DNA of 64,000 nt from Cytobacillus solani (GTDB lineage: Bacteria > Bacillota > Bacilli > Bacillales > Cytobacillaceae), in NCBI RefSeq assembly GCF_001420595.1, contig NZ_LJIX01000006.1, forward strand, positions 1,119,361-1,183,360, written 5' to 3'. Below, in pieces: positions 45,907-53,210 of the stretch (position 1 is its first letter; every line of letters begins with the position of its first letter). Both the position numbers and the translations under genes were made by a program. The notes below the pieces were generated by a model, which ran no database searches, was not told the DNA's origin, and saw only the letters and a program-made list of their open reading frames with translations.

Positions 45907-45958
45907 TGATCTGCACCCCAAATGTTAGAGTCGTGTCTAACATTTGGGGTGCAGATTA
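45907..45958. repeat. Back-to-back IS inverted repeats
   Basis: ATCTGCACCCCAAATGTTAG and its complement form 21-base arms (45909-45929 and 45936-45956) with only six bases between. The arm resembles terminal repeats of IS3/IS150-type elements (CTGCACCCC...TGTTAGACA). It looks like an IS reduced to its two ends, just after intron 1. Confidence 0.6.
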
Positions 45959-46095
45959 AAGTGAAAAATTGCAAGCTATCCAAAACAATTTCGGGGTTCA
46001 GTTCAACTTTGTTCAAAATGAAATTAATTTTTAGCAGTAAAATCAATTAAAGTATAGCTTTTTTGATCAATTTTTTATTAAACTAACAAAAATAA

Positions 46096-46129
46096 TTGAC
46101 AACACCTATTGTAGTACTGTACAGTACTA
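46096..46129 (+). promoter_or_regulatory. TetR promoter and palindromic operator
   Basis: TTGACA at 46096-46101 is a -35; the -10 region lies within TAGTACTGTACAGTACTA (46112-46129), a perfect 18-base palindrome. The same operator recurs at 46743 before the next gene, so the TetR protein likely represses both. Confidence 0.8.
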
Positions 46130-46150
46130 ATTATGACAAGGATAAAATTA

Positions 46151-46717
46151 ATGAATCAAAAACGTGTGATTGAAGTAGCTGCATCATTATTTTTAGAAAA
46201 AGGGTTTGCTTATACAAGCATGGATGAATTAGTTCGTGTAAGCAAAGTTTCAAAGTCTAATGTGTATTATCACTTCTCTAATAAGGAAGAATTGTTGGAA
46301 GGGGTCGTTGATTATTGGATTGAAATGTATCAATCTGCAATTGATGGCTTACTATCTCAAAACCAATTATTAGTTGAAGATCGTATCCAACTGTTTTTAA
46401 AGCAATTATCACAAGGAGTTCAGACGAGAGAATATAAGGGGAGCTGTCCGTTCATTACGCTTTATATTCAAAGTCCTACAAATGCCACAAAAGTAAAAGA
46501 AAAAATAGGTCTTTTTTTTAAAGGATTACAAACGAAAGTTTCTCTATTACTTAAACAAGGGGTAGAGAATGGTGAATTTAGAAAGACAATTAATATTGAC
46601 GAGGTTGCATCTCTTTTTATTACAAATCTTGAAGGAGCGCTATTTATTTCAGAAACACTGGAGGATGCAACTGTAATTATGAAAACAGCAGATCATTTTT
46701 TTAACTTGCTTCGATAA
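46151..46717 (+). CDS. TetR/AcrR family regulator
   Basis: About 188 aa. N-terminal helix-turn-helix VIEVAASLFLEKGFAYTSMD, LVRVSKVSKSNVYYHFSNKE; the rest is the all-helical ligand domain of the YcdC/FatR type. AAGGA eight bases before ATG 46151 is a better start than ATG 46133, which sits almost in the operator. Probable autorepressor and repressor of the reductase-hydrolase gene downstream. Confidence 0.9.
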   Translation: MNQKRVIEVAASLFLEKGFAYTSMDELVRVSKVSKSNVYYHFSNKEELLEGVVDYWIEMYQSAIDGLLSQNQLLVEDRIQLFLKQLSQGVQTREYKGSCPFITLYIQSPTNATKVKEKIGLFFKGLQTKVSLLLKQGVENGEFRKTINIDEVASLFITNLEGALFISETLEDATVIMKTADHFFNLLR

Positions 46718-46742
46718 AAGAAGCATTTTTTTTACATCAAAT

Positions 46743-46760
46743 TAGTACTGAATAGTACTA
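46743..46760 (+). promoter_or_regulatory. TetR operator upstream of reductase-hydrolase
   Basis: TAGTACTGAATAGTACTA matches the 46112 palindrome except at the centre, and lies about 15 bases before the gene start. Confidence 0.75.
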
Positions 46761-46774
46761 CAAGGAGGATTTTT

Positions 46775-48631
46775 ATGAGAACAGTATTTTTAACTGGTGG
46801 AACAGGTTTTATTGGAAAGCAATTAGTGAAGGAATTAGCCAAAGAGCATGTTACAATTCTTCTATTAGTGAGATCGAAAAGTAAAGCAACACGCATTTAT
46901 CAAGAAAGAGGCATCTTAAAAGAGGCAGTTATGCACTTTATTGAAGGTGATTTGACAAAAATAGACTTAGGTCTAAGTGCTGAAGATAAGGAGTTGGTAT
47001 TGAAAACGGATGTAATTATTCACGCAGGAGGCCCCATGGATATTCAAGCGACAAGCAAAGAGGCAGCTTCCGTATTTTTGAATGGTGCCCAACATATTAG
47101 TGAACTCGCTAAAAATATTCATCAATTGAAGGGATTGCAACAATTTATTCATGTTGTAGGCTATATGAGTCCCTTTGATGATAAAAATAGCAAGGTTGCG
47201 ATAGATGTGTTTAAAGAAGGAAACAATTTTTTGAAAATAAAAAATCCATATGAGAGAACAAAGTTTTTAGCAGATCTTTATATCCGTCAGCAGGCATCAA
47301 CAGTAGGTTATCCGCTTTCAGTAATTAATCCACCAACTGTAGTTGGTAGTAGTAAAACAGGGAGTACGGAGCAAACAGGAGGCTTAGGCTTGCTTGTGAT
47401 GAGTATGCGAAAAGGGCTCTTGCCAGTGATCCCTGGAGGTAAGAAATATAGATTACCACTTATTGCAAACGATGAACTAGCAAAGTTTATTGTGCAGGTT
47501 TTCAGATTGGAGCAACCAACTATACAAACATATACACTTGTTGAAGATAAACAACATGATCAAAATATTTCAGAATTATTAGATGCTATGTCAGAAAGTA
47601 TGAATATGACTGCACCTAAAATTTCTGCCCCATTGCCATTTATGAAAGCACTTATGAATAGTGGCGTAAGCAAAATAACCCAAATTCCTGCTGATGGGCT
47701 GAACTTTATTACAAATCGAACATTTTCAAATGGTTCAGCGAAAAAGATTATGGGAGAAGATTGGTTTAAGGAGACAAATGTAATGAAATTTTTCCCAGCC
47801 GTAATAGCTGATCTGGATTATCGCATGATGTATCAAAATGGCCAGCACAGTCATTTATTTGAACGAACATTATGTAATAATATTACCATTTACCAATCAC
47901 AAGGAGAGGGTAAACCGTTTATTTTATTACATGGTTTATTAAGTGATGGAGAGGATTTATTTCCTTTAGGGAAAGAGCTTCATGAAAAAACGGGTCGACC
48001 TGTATGGATCATGGACCTTCCAGGTTTGGGACGTTCTCCTTTTAAACGAGAGAAAAATCTATTAAATATCTATTTGAATGTATTGAAAAATTTATTGGAG
48101 AAAGCTACTAATGGTGCCCATCTAATTGGCCATTCATTTGGCGCATATATTCTTTTGGTAGCATTAGTACAAAAGTACATAGATAAGAAGTATACAATTA
48201 CTTTACTTCAGCCACCTGTTGCTAAAAAAAATGCTAAATCGATAAATGTTCCTCAATTTATGAACAAATGGACATTGAAATTGGCAACTACTAATTTGAT
48301 AGAGCGTTATTTATTAAGTAATGGTTTATTTGAAAGTACGGAGAGTATCCCTAAACATTATATTGAAAAAATAAGTAACAGTTTTACTTCTCCTAGAATT
48401 TTAAATACTACGGTTCAGCTTAACAATTTACTATTGAAAAACGTTCAAGGTGATTTCAATGAAGTAACAAAGTATAATCTTCGCATTATTTGGGGGGATT
48501 ATGACAGAGGCTATTCTGCTCCTTCGCATCTTGGTAAGGTTGATTTTGTTCCATATGGTCATCATTTTCCTCTTAACCATCCGAGTGAAACGGCTAATTT
48601 GGTAATAAAAAATAGTAGTACTAGCAGATGA
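46775..48631 (+). CDS. NAD-dependent epimerase/reductase fused to alpha/beta hydrolase
   Basis: A 618-aa two-domain protein. Residues about 1-350 are an extended SDR of the thioester-reductase/male-sterility type: VFLTGGTGFIGKQLVKELA (GxxGxxG), DVIIHAGG, and catalytic YERTK. Residues about 365-615 are an alpha/beta hydrolase: FILLHGLLSDGEDLFPL (oxyanion), LIGHSFGAY (nucleophile Ser), GDYDRG, and GHHFPLNHP (catalytic His). The pair could release and reduce an acyl group or detoxify a lipid-like compound. ACAAGGAGG precedes ATG. Repressed by TetR through two shared palindromes. Confidence 0.85.
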   Translation: MRTVFLTGGTGFIGKQLVKELAKEHVTILLLVRSKSKATRIYQERGILKEAVMHFIEGDLTKIDLGLSAEDKELVLKTDVIIHAGGPMDIQATSKEAASVFLNGAQHISELAKNIHQLKGLQQFIHVVGYMSPFDDKNSKVAIDVFKEGNNFLKIKNPYERTKFLADLYIRQQASTVGYPLSVINPPTVVGSSKTGSTEQTGGLGLLVMSMRKGLLPVIPGGKKYRLPLIANDELAKFIVQVFRLEQPTIQTYTLVEDKQHDQNISELLDAMSESMNMTAPKISAPLPFMKALMNSGVSKITQIPADGLNFITNRTFSNGSAKKIMGEDWFKETNVMKFFPAVIADLDYRMMYQNGQHSHLFERTLCNNITIYQSQGEGKPFILLHGLLSDGEDLFPLGKELHEKTGRPVWIMDLPGLGRSPFKREKNLLNIYLNVLKNLLEKATNGAHLIGHSFGAYILLVALVQKYIDKKYTITLLQPPVAKKNAKSINVPQFMNKWTLKLATTNLIERYLLSNGLFESTESIPKHYIEKISNSFTSPRILNTTVQLNNLLLKNVQGDFNEVTKYNLRIIWGDYDRGYSAPSHLGKVDFVPYGHHFPLNHPSETANLVIKNSSTSR

Positions 48632-49028
48632 GAGTGTGGGATAAATAAAAAGCGTGTATAAGATTGTTGTGTCTTTGAAATAAAGTCGTACTGTTTGAAA
48701 AAAAAGATTGTCTACATGAACGCTGGATATATTTACTTAAGAATCTAACAGCTAATCAAATACAGCGTACATATCAGTATCCTGAGGTAGTAAATGAGAA
48801 TTGAACAAAAGTATTGCTCCTTACGCATGGCAAGTAATCACCTTGTGAAGAAATATACTTAAACTCCCATGAAAGAAAGTAATAATCTTTCATTTTCTGT
48901 GGTGTAGTGTTGATTGTACGCGACATGGATGGCTAACGGGATACTTTAGTTTTAAAAAATCTTATATTTAGTTAAAAAGATTAAATCCATTTTAATCCAT
49001 CTTTTTTTCAAAATGAAGGAAAAATTTA
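48632..49028. other. Intergenic with possible DinB remnant
   Basis: About 48690-48805 on the + strand reads HERWIYLLKNLTANQIQRTY and QYPE, reminiscent of YfiT/DinB metal-hydrolase helices, with no start. CTAACGGGATACTTTAGTTT (about 48930) is a motif seen again before repeat R6. A hairpin (AAAAGAT with ATCTTTT) lies near 48976-49014. Confidence 0.35.
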
Positions 49029-49054
49029 GAAAGCTGTATTTGCAGCTTTTTTAT
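49029..49054 (+). terminator. Rho-independent terminator
   Basis: AAAGCTG and CAGCTTT pair around TATTTG, followed by TTTTA; just upstream of repeat R2. Confidence 0.75.
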
Positions 49055-49064
49055 ATTTTTCAAT

Positions 49065-49123
49065 ATTCCATAATCGGGCGCATTTCTTGAGCAAGAAATG
49101 TGCCCTTATTAATGAATTGGGCC
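49065..49123 (+). repeat. Hairpin repeat R2
   Basis: ATTCCATAATCGGGCGC then a stem GCATTTCTTG/CAAGAAATGTGC closed by GGGC/GCCC, with a GAATTGGGCC tail. It is the best-paired copy of the family that punctuates the cargo. Confidence 0.75.
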
Positions 49124-49227
49124 AGATTGTCGAATTACACTTTAAAATAAAATCGATATTAATGTTAAAATATAGAAGAGATTGTAAAGACTCGTACTTA
49201 ACTAACCGTATCCTAATCAGGTAAAGG

Positions 49228-49416
49228 GTGAGTATTGGCAAGGTTTATGGCTATTTAGCTGGGGCAATCTATGATTTCTGCAAGTTTATTTTCAAAAGTA
49301 TATGTTACCTTTTTGTAGGGATGTTAATTGTTGGATTCCCACTTTATCTAATTGCTTTAGCGTTTAATATGTTTAATAAAAAGGTGCCGTTCCTGAGCAG
49401 AAAGGACGCTTATTAA
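49228..49416 (+). CDS. Small membrane protein (62 aa)
   Basis: GTG 49228 begins MSIGKVYGYLAGAIYDFCKF; one or two hydrophobic stretches (YLFVGMLIVGFPLYLIALAF) and a basic C-terminal tail follow. The RBS (AAAGG) is too close to the GTG to be convincing, so the start is uncertain. No family recognised. It shares a cassette-like unit with the 49516 gene. Confidence 0.5.
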   Translation: MSIGKVYGYLAGAIYDFCKFIFKSICYLFVGMLIVGFPLYLIALAFNMFNKKVPFLSRKDAY

Positions 49417-49515
49417 TTAAGTCGTTGGCCATGATGGTAAAAAATAGTGAATTTTAGATAAAAGGAGCTGTTCGTAATAAAAACTAAAGTTATTTATCCA
49501 TTTATTTATTTCTTT

Positions 49516-50604
49516 ATGGAACCCAATGTAGTTTTCGTTTATAAAATAGAAACACAAAATTATGTAACCGTTTCAGACTTGAATGAAAATGGGGAATGGC
49601 AAACATATGAATTAGAACATGAAAATGAATTTGAGATGTTTAATCATGAAGAGAGCAATCCGCTTGAAGGCAAAGGATATGCAATTAAACAAAGCGATGT
49701 GAACACAATGGTAGAAGTCGTTAATAGATGCATTCAAAAATACCGACATCCTTTTTCATCCAGCTCGGTTGAGGCAGGTGATCAAGTTGAGGCTGTACAT
49801 ATCGTTTCCTCAGAATCTGCAGCAGGTTCTTTAAGAGTAGGACTTGAGAGACCCAAGGTTGTGATTGGTTTTCCAGATTCCTTTTCAATTGGACCATTGT
49901 GGAAATTAGTTGAAAAAGCAGGACAAACGTTTCGAAATCAATGGTTATATGAACATATCAATTATGAACAGGATGATTTTGAGTATGAAAATAAATTTGC
50001 CAATACATTGCGGGAGATAGAAGATATTCCCCGGCAGGTTCCAATATACATCTGGTATGGAAATAATGCCGATGAACAAACTGGTCTGCGGTTTCTTCTC
50101 TTTTTTCTGCGCGACAAAACAAATGATGTTTTTCTCATGAATTCCACCGAACTCTATGAAAGATACATAATGCCTGAAGTTAGAGGTCAAAAGATTTCAC
50201 ATACAGGCCATATCGAACCAAAAGATTTAAGACTCCTATTTGAAAAGGGCAGAAAGGCCCCACCTATATCTGAACAGGAACGGATGCAGCTTCAAGAAGA
50301 GTGGAATTCCTTGGCACAAACAAAAGAAGTCCTGCGTCTATGGATGAAGGGTGAAATAAAGGGCGTTAAAGAAAATCACTTTGATCCACTGATCATAAAT
50401 ACCATTAAAATGCTCCATCGTAAGCAGGAAAAAAGGGACTTTATCAAGGCTGGAATGGTGATTGGAGAAATCCTATCGGGGACAAACGAATTGATTAATG
50501 CTTTCTTCTTAGAGTATAGGATTCGGAATTTAATATATAGTGGGTTACTTGAACTAAAAGGAATACCAAAATCAATGAGACACTATAGTGTTAAACTACG
50601 GTGA
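49516..50604 (+). CDS. DUF1835/DUF3658-type protein
   Basis: A 362-aa cytoplasmic protein. The central VHIVSSESAAGSLRVGLERP then FPDSFSIGPLW is the N-terminal pattern of DUF1835; the C-terminal helical half (EVLRLWMKGEIKGVKENHFD, YRIRNLIYSGLLELKG) matches DUF3658. Function unknown. ATG 49516 has no RBS, whereas AAAGGAG lies 40 bases upstream and the frame is open back to an ATA at 49477, which suggests a rare start codon and a slightly longer protein. Confidence 0.75.
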   Translation: MEPNVVFVYKIETQNYVTVSDLNENGEWQTYELEHENEFEMFNHEESNPLEGKGYAIKQSDVNTMVEVVNRCIQKYRHPFSSSSVEAGDQVEAVHIVSSESAAGSLRVGLERPKVVIGFPDSFSIGPLWKLVEKAGQTFRNQWLYEHINYEQDDFEYENKFANTLREIEDIPRQVPIYIWYGNNADEQTGLRFLLFFLRDKTNDVFLMNSTELYERYIMPEVRGQKISHTGHIEPKDLRLLFEKGRKAPPISEQERMQLQEEWNSLAQTKEVLRLWMKGEIKGVKENHFDPLIINTIKMLHRKQEKRDFIKAGMVIGEILSGTNELINAFFLEYRIRNLIYSGLLELKGIPKSMRHYSVKLR

Positions 50605-50626
50605 GGAGTAATGATCAATTCATATC

Positions 50627-50690
50627 TTCCATAATCGGGCGCAATTCTTGAAGAGGAATTGTGCCTTTTTCAGTAATCGGGCCATTTAAT
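50627..50690 (+). repeat. Hairpin repeat R3
   Basis: TCTTCCATAATCGGGCGC; stem GCAATTC/GAATTGTGC; tail TAATCGGGCCATTTAAT. Same orientation as R2, about 20 bases after the DUF1835 stop. Confidence 0.75.
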
Positions 50691-50859
50691 GGAGGAAGAA
50701 TATCAAGAAAAATTGAATACTTATGGTAATGATAGTATGGTGTTTGTGAAAAAAATGTACTTAAACTCGGTGCAGTTTAGTTGAATAACAACGTTTGACC
50801 AATATTTGTTCTAATTAGAATCCGAAGGTACACTAGGTTTTTTTTGTTTCTAAACTTAT

Positions 50860-50886
50860 TGAAACTTTTTTCAAAAAAGTACCGTC
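50860..50886 (+). promoter_or_regulatory. ECF-type promoter of the sigma/anti-sigma operon
   Basis: TGAAAC (50860-50865) and CGTC (50883-50886) with 17 bases between match the classic ECF -35/-10 consensus, directly before the sigma gene; autoregulation is likely. Confidence 0.7.
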
Positions 50887-50922
50887 AATAGGGTGAATTT
50901 GGAAGGGGGATTTCATTTCGTT

Positions 50923-51465
50923 ATGGATATTGAGATAGATTCCATTCAATTTAAGAAGATAATGAAGGAAAATGGTGAATATTTAATTCGTTTAGCTTTT
51001 TATTATGTTAAGAACTGGTCTACAGCAGAAGATATAGTACAGGAAGTATTTGTCACTTATTGTCAAAAATCTGACCAATTTGAAAATAGATCTTCGATAA
51101 GAACATACTTAGCTAAGATAACCGTAAACAAGTGCCATGATTATTTGCGAAGTTGGAAGAATAAGATTTATCTCTACTCTAATTTGCTTTTGGGACAGTC
51201 AATATCTAATAAGGAATCACCAGAGCAATTAGTAATTAATAAAGACAAGAATGATATGTTGATTAAGGAAATTTTAGAAATGTCCATAAAGTACAGAGAA
51301 GTTATTCTGCTTTATTACTATCAAGAATTTACAATCCTTGAAATTAGTAAAATACTTAACTGTTCCGAGAATACAGTGAAAACACGTTTATCGAGGGCAA
51401 AGTCTATTCTTAAAAGTAAATTAGAAGGAATCGAATGGGAGGTAATCCTACGTGAACAACATTAA
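50923..51465 (+). CDS. ECF sigma factor
   Basis: About 180 aa. Region 2: ENGEYLIRLAFYYVKNWSTA, EDIVQEVFVTYCQ; region 4: YREVILLYYYQEFTILEISK, ILNCSENTVKTRLSRAKSIL. These are standard sigma70-family domains without region 1 or 3. GGAAGGGGG lies before ATG 50923; the GTG at 50893 lacks an RBS. The stop overlaps the anti-sigma start (GTG 51452). It likely directs its own operon from the promoter at 50860. Confidence 0.9.
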   Translation: MDIEIDSIQFKKIMKENGEYLIRLAFYYVKNWSTAEDIVQEVFVTYCQKSDQFENRSSIRTYLAKITVNKCHDYLRSWKNKIYLYSNLLLGQSISNKESPEQLVINKDKNDMLIKEILEMSIKYREVILLYYYQEFTILEISKILNCSENTVKTRLSRAKSILKSKLEGIEWEVILREQH

Positions 51466-52237
51466 AAAGAGATTAGATGATTATGTTGGGGAAACTCCTC
51501 GGTTTACGTTTTCCTTAGAAAATAAAATAATAGATGAAGTGTCTACATTAGGGGGTAAAAGGAACAGAAAGAATAACCTCTTTAACAAGCTAAGATTAAG
51601 TTTTCTTTTTGTAGTTTGTACGACTGTTGCTGTTACATTTATCCTTTCTATTGTCATAAATCCCGAATCATATAATGAAGTAAATACCATAACCGATCCC
51701 AATACTACTCCAGATATTCCATTTGTTGATGACTTTGAAAAAAATATGACTGTTGTTGAATACTTGCATGATGGAATGGAACGGGGGAACCGTGATTATT
51801 CAGCGTATCCCATTGTTATTGACCCATTAGCCTATGAGGGCAAGCCTGTTTCCAGGGGGGATGTAATTATATATGACGATAAATTTTTTGATGGATCGGT
51901 GGGAACCGTTGTGTCTAGAGTAATAGGTTTACCAGGAGAAAATATAGAAATAAAAGATGGTCAAGTTTACATTAACGATCAAATCTTAGATACGTTTTAC
52001 GGAAAAGCACATGTCAGGGGTTATGAAACATTCGAAGACTATGCTAAGGTATTAGACCAAAATGGTGCTGACTATGAGGCTGATGTAATAAAAGAAAGCT
52101 TTTTTAGAGAGATAGAAGTAACTGTTGGGAACGATGAATTTTTAGTCATGACTGATGATTGGCTAAGAGGTAATGTAAAATTAATTAAACAAAGTGATAT
52201 TAATGGTCAGGTTATGGGTTATCAGAAAAAGAAGTAA
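51452..52237 (+). CDS. Anti-sigma-like membrane protein with inactive S26 signal-peptidase domain
   Basis: 261 aa from GTG 51452 (GGGAGG), overlapping the sigma gene. The cytoplasmic N-terminus (about 45 residues) should bind sigma; one membrane helix (LRLSFLFVVCTTVAVTFILS) follows. The outside part (about 110-260) matches type I signal peptidase: RGDVIIYDD, VVSRVIGLPGENIEIKDGQV, GNDEFLVMTDD, INGQVMGY. The catalytic Lys (KRV in active enzymes) is Ser here and the SMxPT serine motif is absent, so it looks catalytically dead, perhaps a peptide sensor. Confidence 0.75.
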   Translation: MNNIKKRLDDYVGETPRFTFSLENKIIDEVSTLGGKRNRKNNLFNKLRLSFLFVVCTTVAVTFILSIVINPESYNEVNTITDPNTTPDIPFVDDFEKNMTVVEYLHDGMERGNRDYSAYPIVIDPLAYEGKPVSRGDVIIYDDKFFDGSVGTVVSRVIGLPGENIEIKDGQVYINDQILDTFYGKAHVRGYETFEDYAKVLDQNGADYEADVIKESFFREIEVTVGNDEFLVMTDDWLRGNVKLIKQSDINGQVMGYQKKK

Positions 52238-52377
52238 TCCCCTTATTAGCAATTAAACTAACAGGGACGTTGATCCTATTGTACAAAAGGGGCAAGTAAA
52301 TTGTAGTTGTTAAAAACTGCACTTAGGCTAGTAACGGAGAACCGTATCATAAGAAGATCATTCTTTATAAGAATTGC

Positions 52378-52422
52378 ATTACTTGTTTCACTAACAGAGT
52401 GCTCTAGTGAAACAAGTAATAA
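52378..52422 (+). terminator. Terminator of sigma/anti-sigma operon
   Basis: ATTACTTGTTTCACT (52378-52392) and AGTGAAACAAGTAAT (52406-52420) are a perfect 15-bp stem. Confidence 0.85.
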
Positions 52423-52455
52423 TTTGATTTTTGATTATTGAGATTATATTTATTT

Positions 52456-52519
52456 ATTCCATATAGGGCGCTTTCCTGTAACAAGGAAGCGCTTATTTTC
52501 ATTTTAGGGCCATTTAATG
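52456..52519 (+). repeat. Hairpin repeat R4
   Basis: ATTCCATATAGGGCGC; stem GCGCTTTCC/GGAAGCGC around TGTAACAA; tail TTTTAGGGCCATTTAATG. Same orientation as R2 and R3. Confidence 0.75.
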
Positions 52520-52590
52520 AAGCAAAGGTTTTTTGGAACTTTTTAAAGTAAGGCTCTGTTAATCTTTAATGTTGATATAAGATATAAAAT

Positions 52591-52622
52591 AGGAGAAGCC
52601 TTTACTACGAAGGCTCCCCTTC
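52591..52622 (-). terminator. Terminator of the minus-strand membrane gene
   Basis: AGGAGAAGCC and GGCTCCCCT pair imperfectly just beyond the stop at 52629 on the minus strand. Confidence 0.55.
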
Positions 52623-52628
52623 TAATGT

Positions 52629-53102
52629 TTAACTATTGTTAATAAAATGCTCAATCCAACTAATACTCAAAGAGATAATCCAAACAGTTAATGGAATTAC
52701 AAAACTCTTTATTACTTGTAACCAATAAAAGTTTTTGTTTTGTTTTTGCAGTATTCTATCTGTAACAAAAAACAAGACAGAAGCTCCTAAACTATAAGGT
52801 AGTAGTACGAGTCCGAAAACAATGTGTAACACTCCAGAAACAATTATTTCTATATTTTTTATTTCGCTCTTTTTTGACATAAATTCTGCTACCTTATCAC
52901 TTATGATGGAAGCCAATACTCCATAAATAAGAATTACAGGTAAGCTATACATTAAATACAAACTTATAATATTAGTAGCCGAATAAAAATAATTTTGTTC
53001 TGCAACAACTTGCTCTCTAAATGGATTTGGCATAACAAATCCTAATAAAATTGCGAACAAAGTACCTGATATAGAAGCCGATATTATTTTTCTCTTTAAC
53101 AT
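52629..53102 (-). CDS. Membrane protein, UPF0715-like
   Basis: 157 aa with four hydrophobic segments (KIISASISGTLFAILLGFVM, IISLYLMYSLPVILIYGVLA, IIVSGVLHIVFGLVLLPYSL, VIKSFVIPLTVWIISLSIS). Size, topology and wording resemble UPF0715 family proteins common in the B. cereus group; function unknown. It is the only cargo gene of the Tn7-like element transcribed leftward. GAGGTGAGG precedes ATG 53102. Confidence 0.65.
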   Translation of the reverse strand: MLKRKIISASISGTLFAILLGFVMPNPFREQVVAEQNYFYSATNIISLYLMYSLPVILIYGVLASIISDKVAEFMSKKSEIKNIEIIVSGVLHIVFGLVLLPYSLGASVLFFVTDRILQKQNKNFYWLQVIKSFVIPLTVWIISLSISWIEHFINNS

Positions 53103-53190
53103 TTCCTCACCTCGAAAATTACCAATATATTCATTATACTTTGTAAAATTTTAATTAAACACTAAATTTTTACAATGTAACTATGGAATA

Positions 53191-53210
53191 TTTTTTATTA
53201 ACGGGCAGGT
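53191..53210 (+). repeat. Hairpin repeat R5, 5' part (split by intron 2)
   Basis: TTTTTTATTAACGGGCAGGT, then intron 2. After the intron (55148) TAGTTCAATAAGAACC completes a hairpin (GGTT/AACC) with the TTCAATAAG loop typical of the family. Confidence 0.65.
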
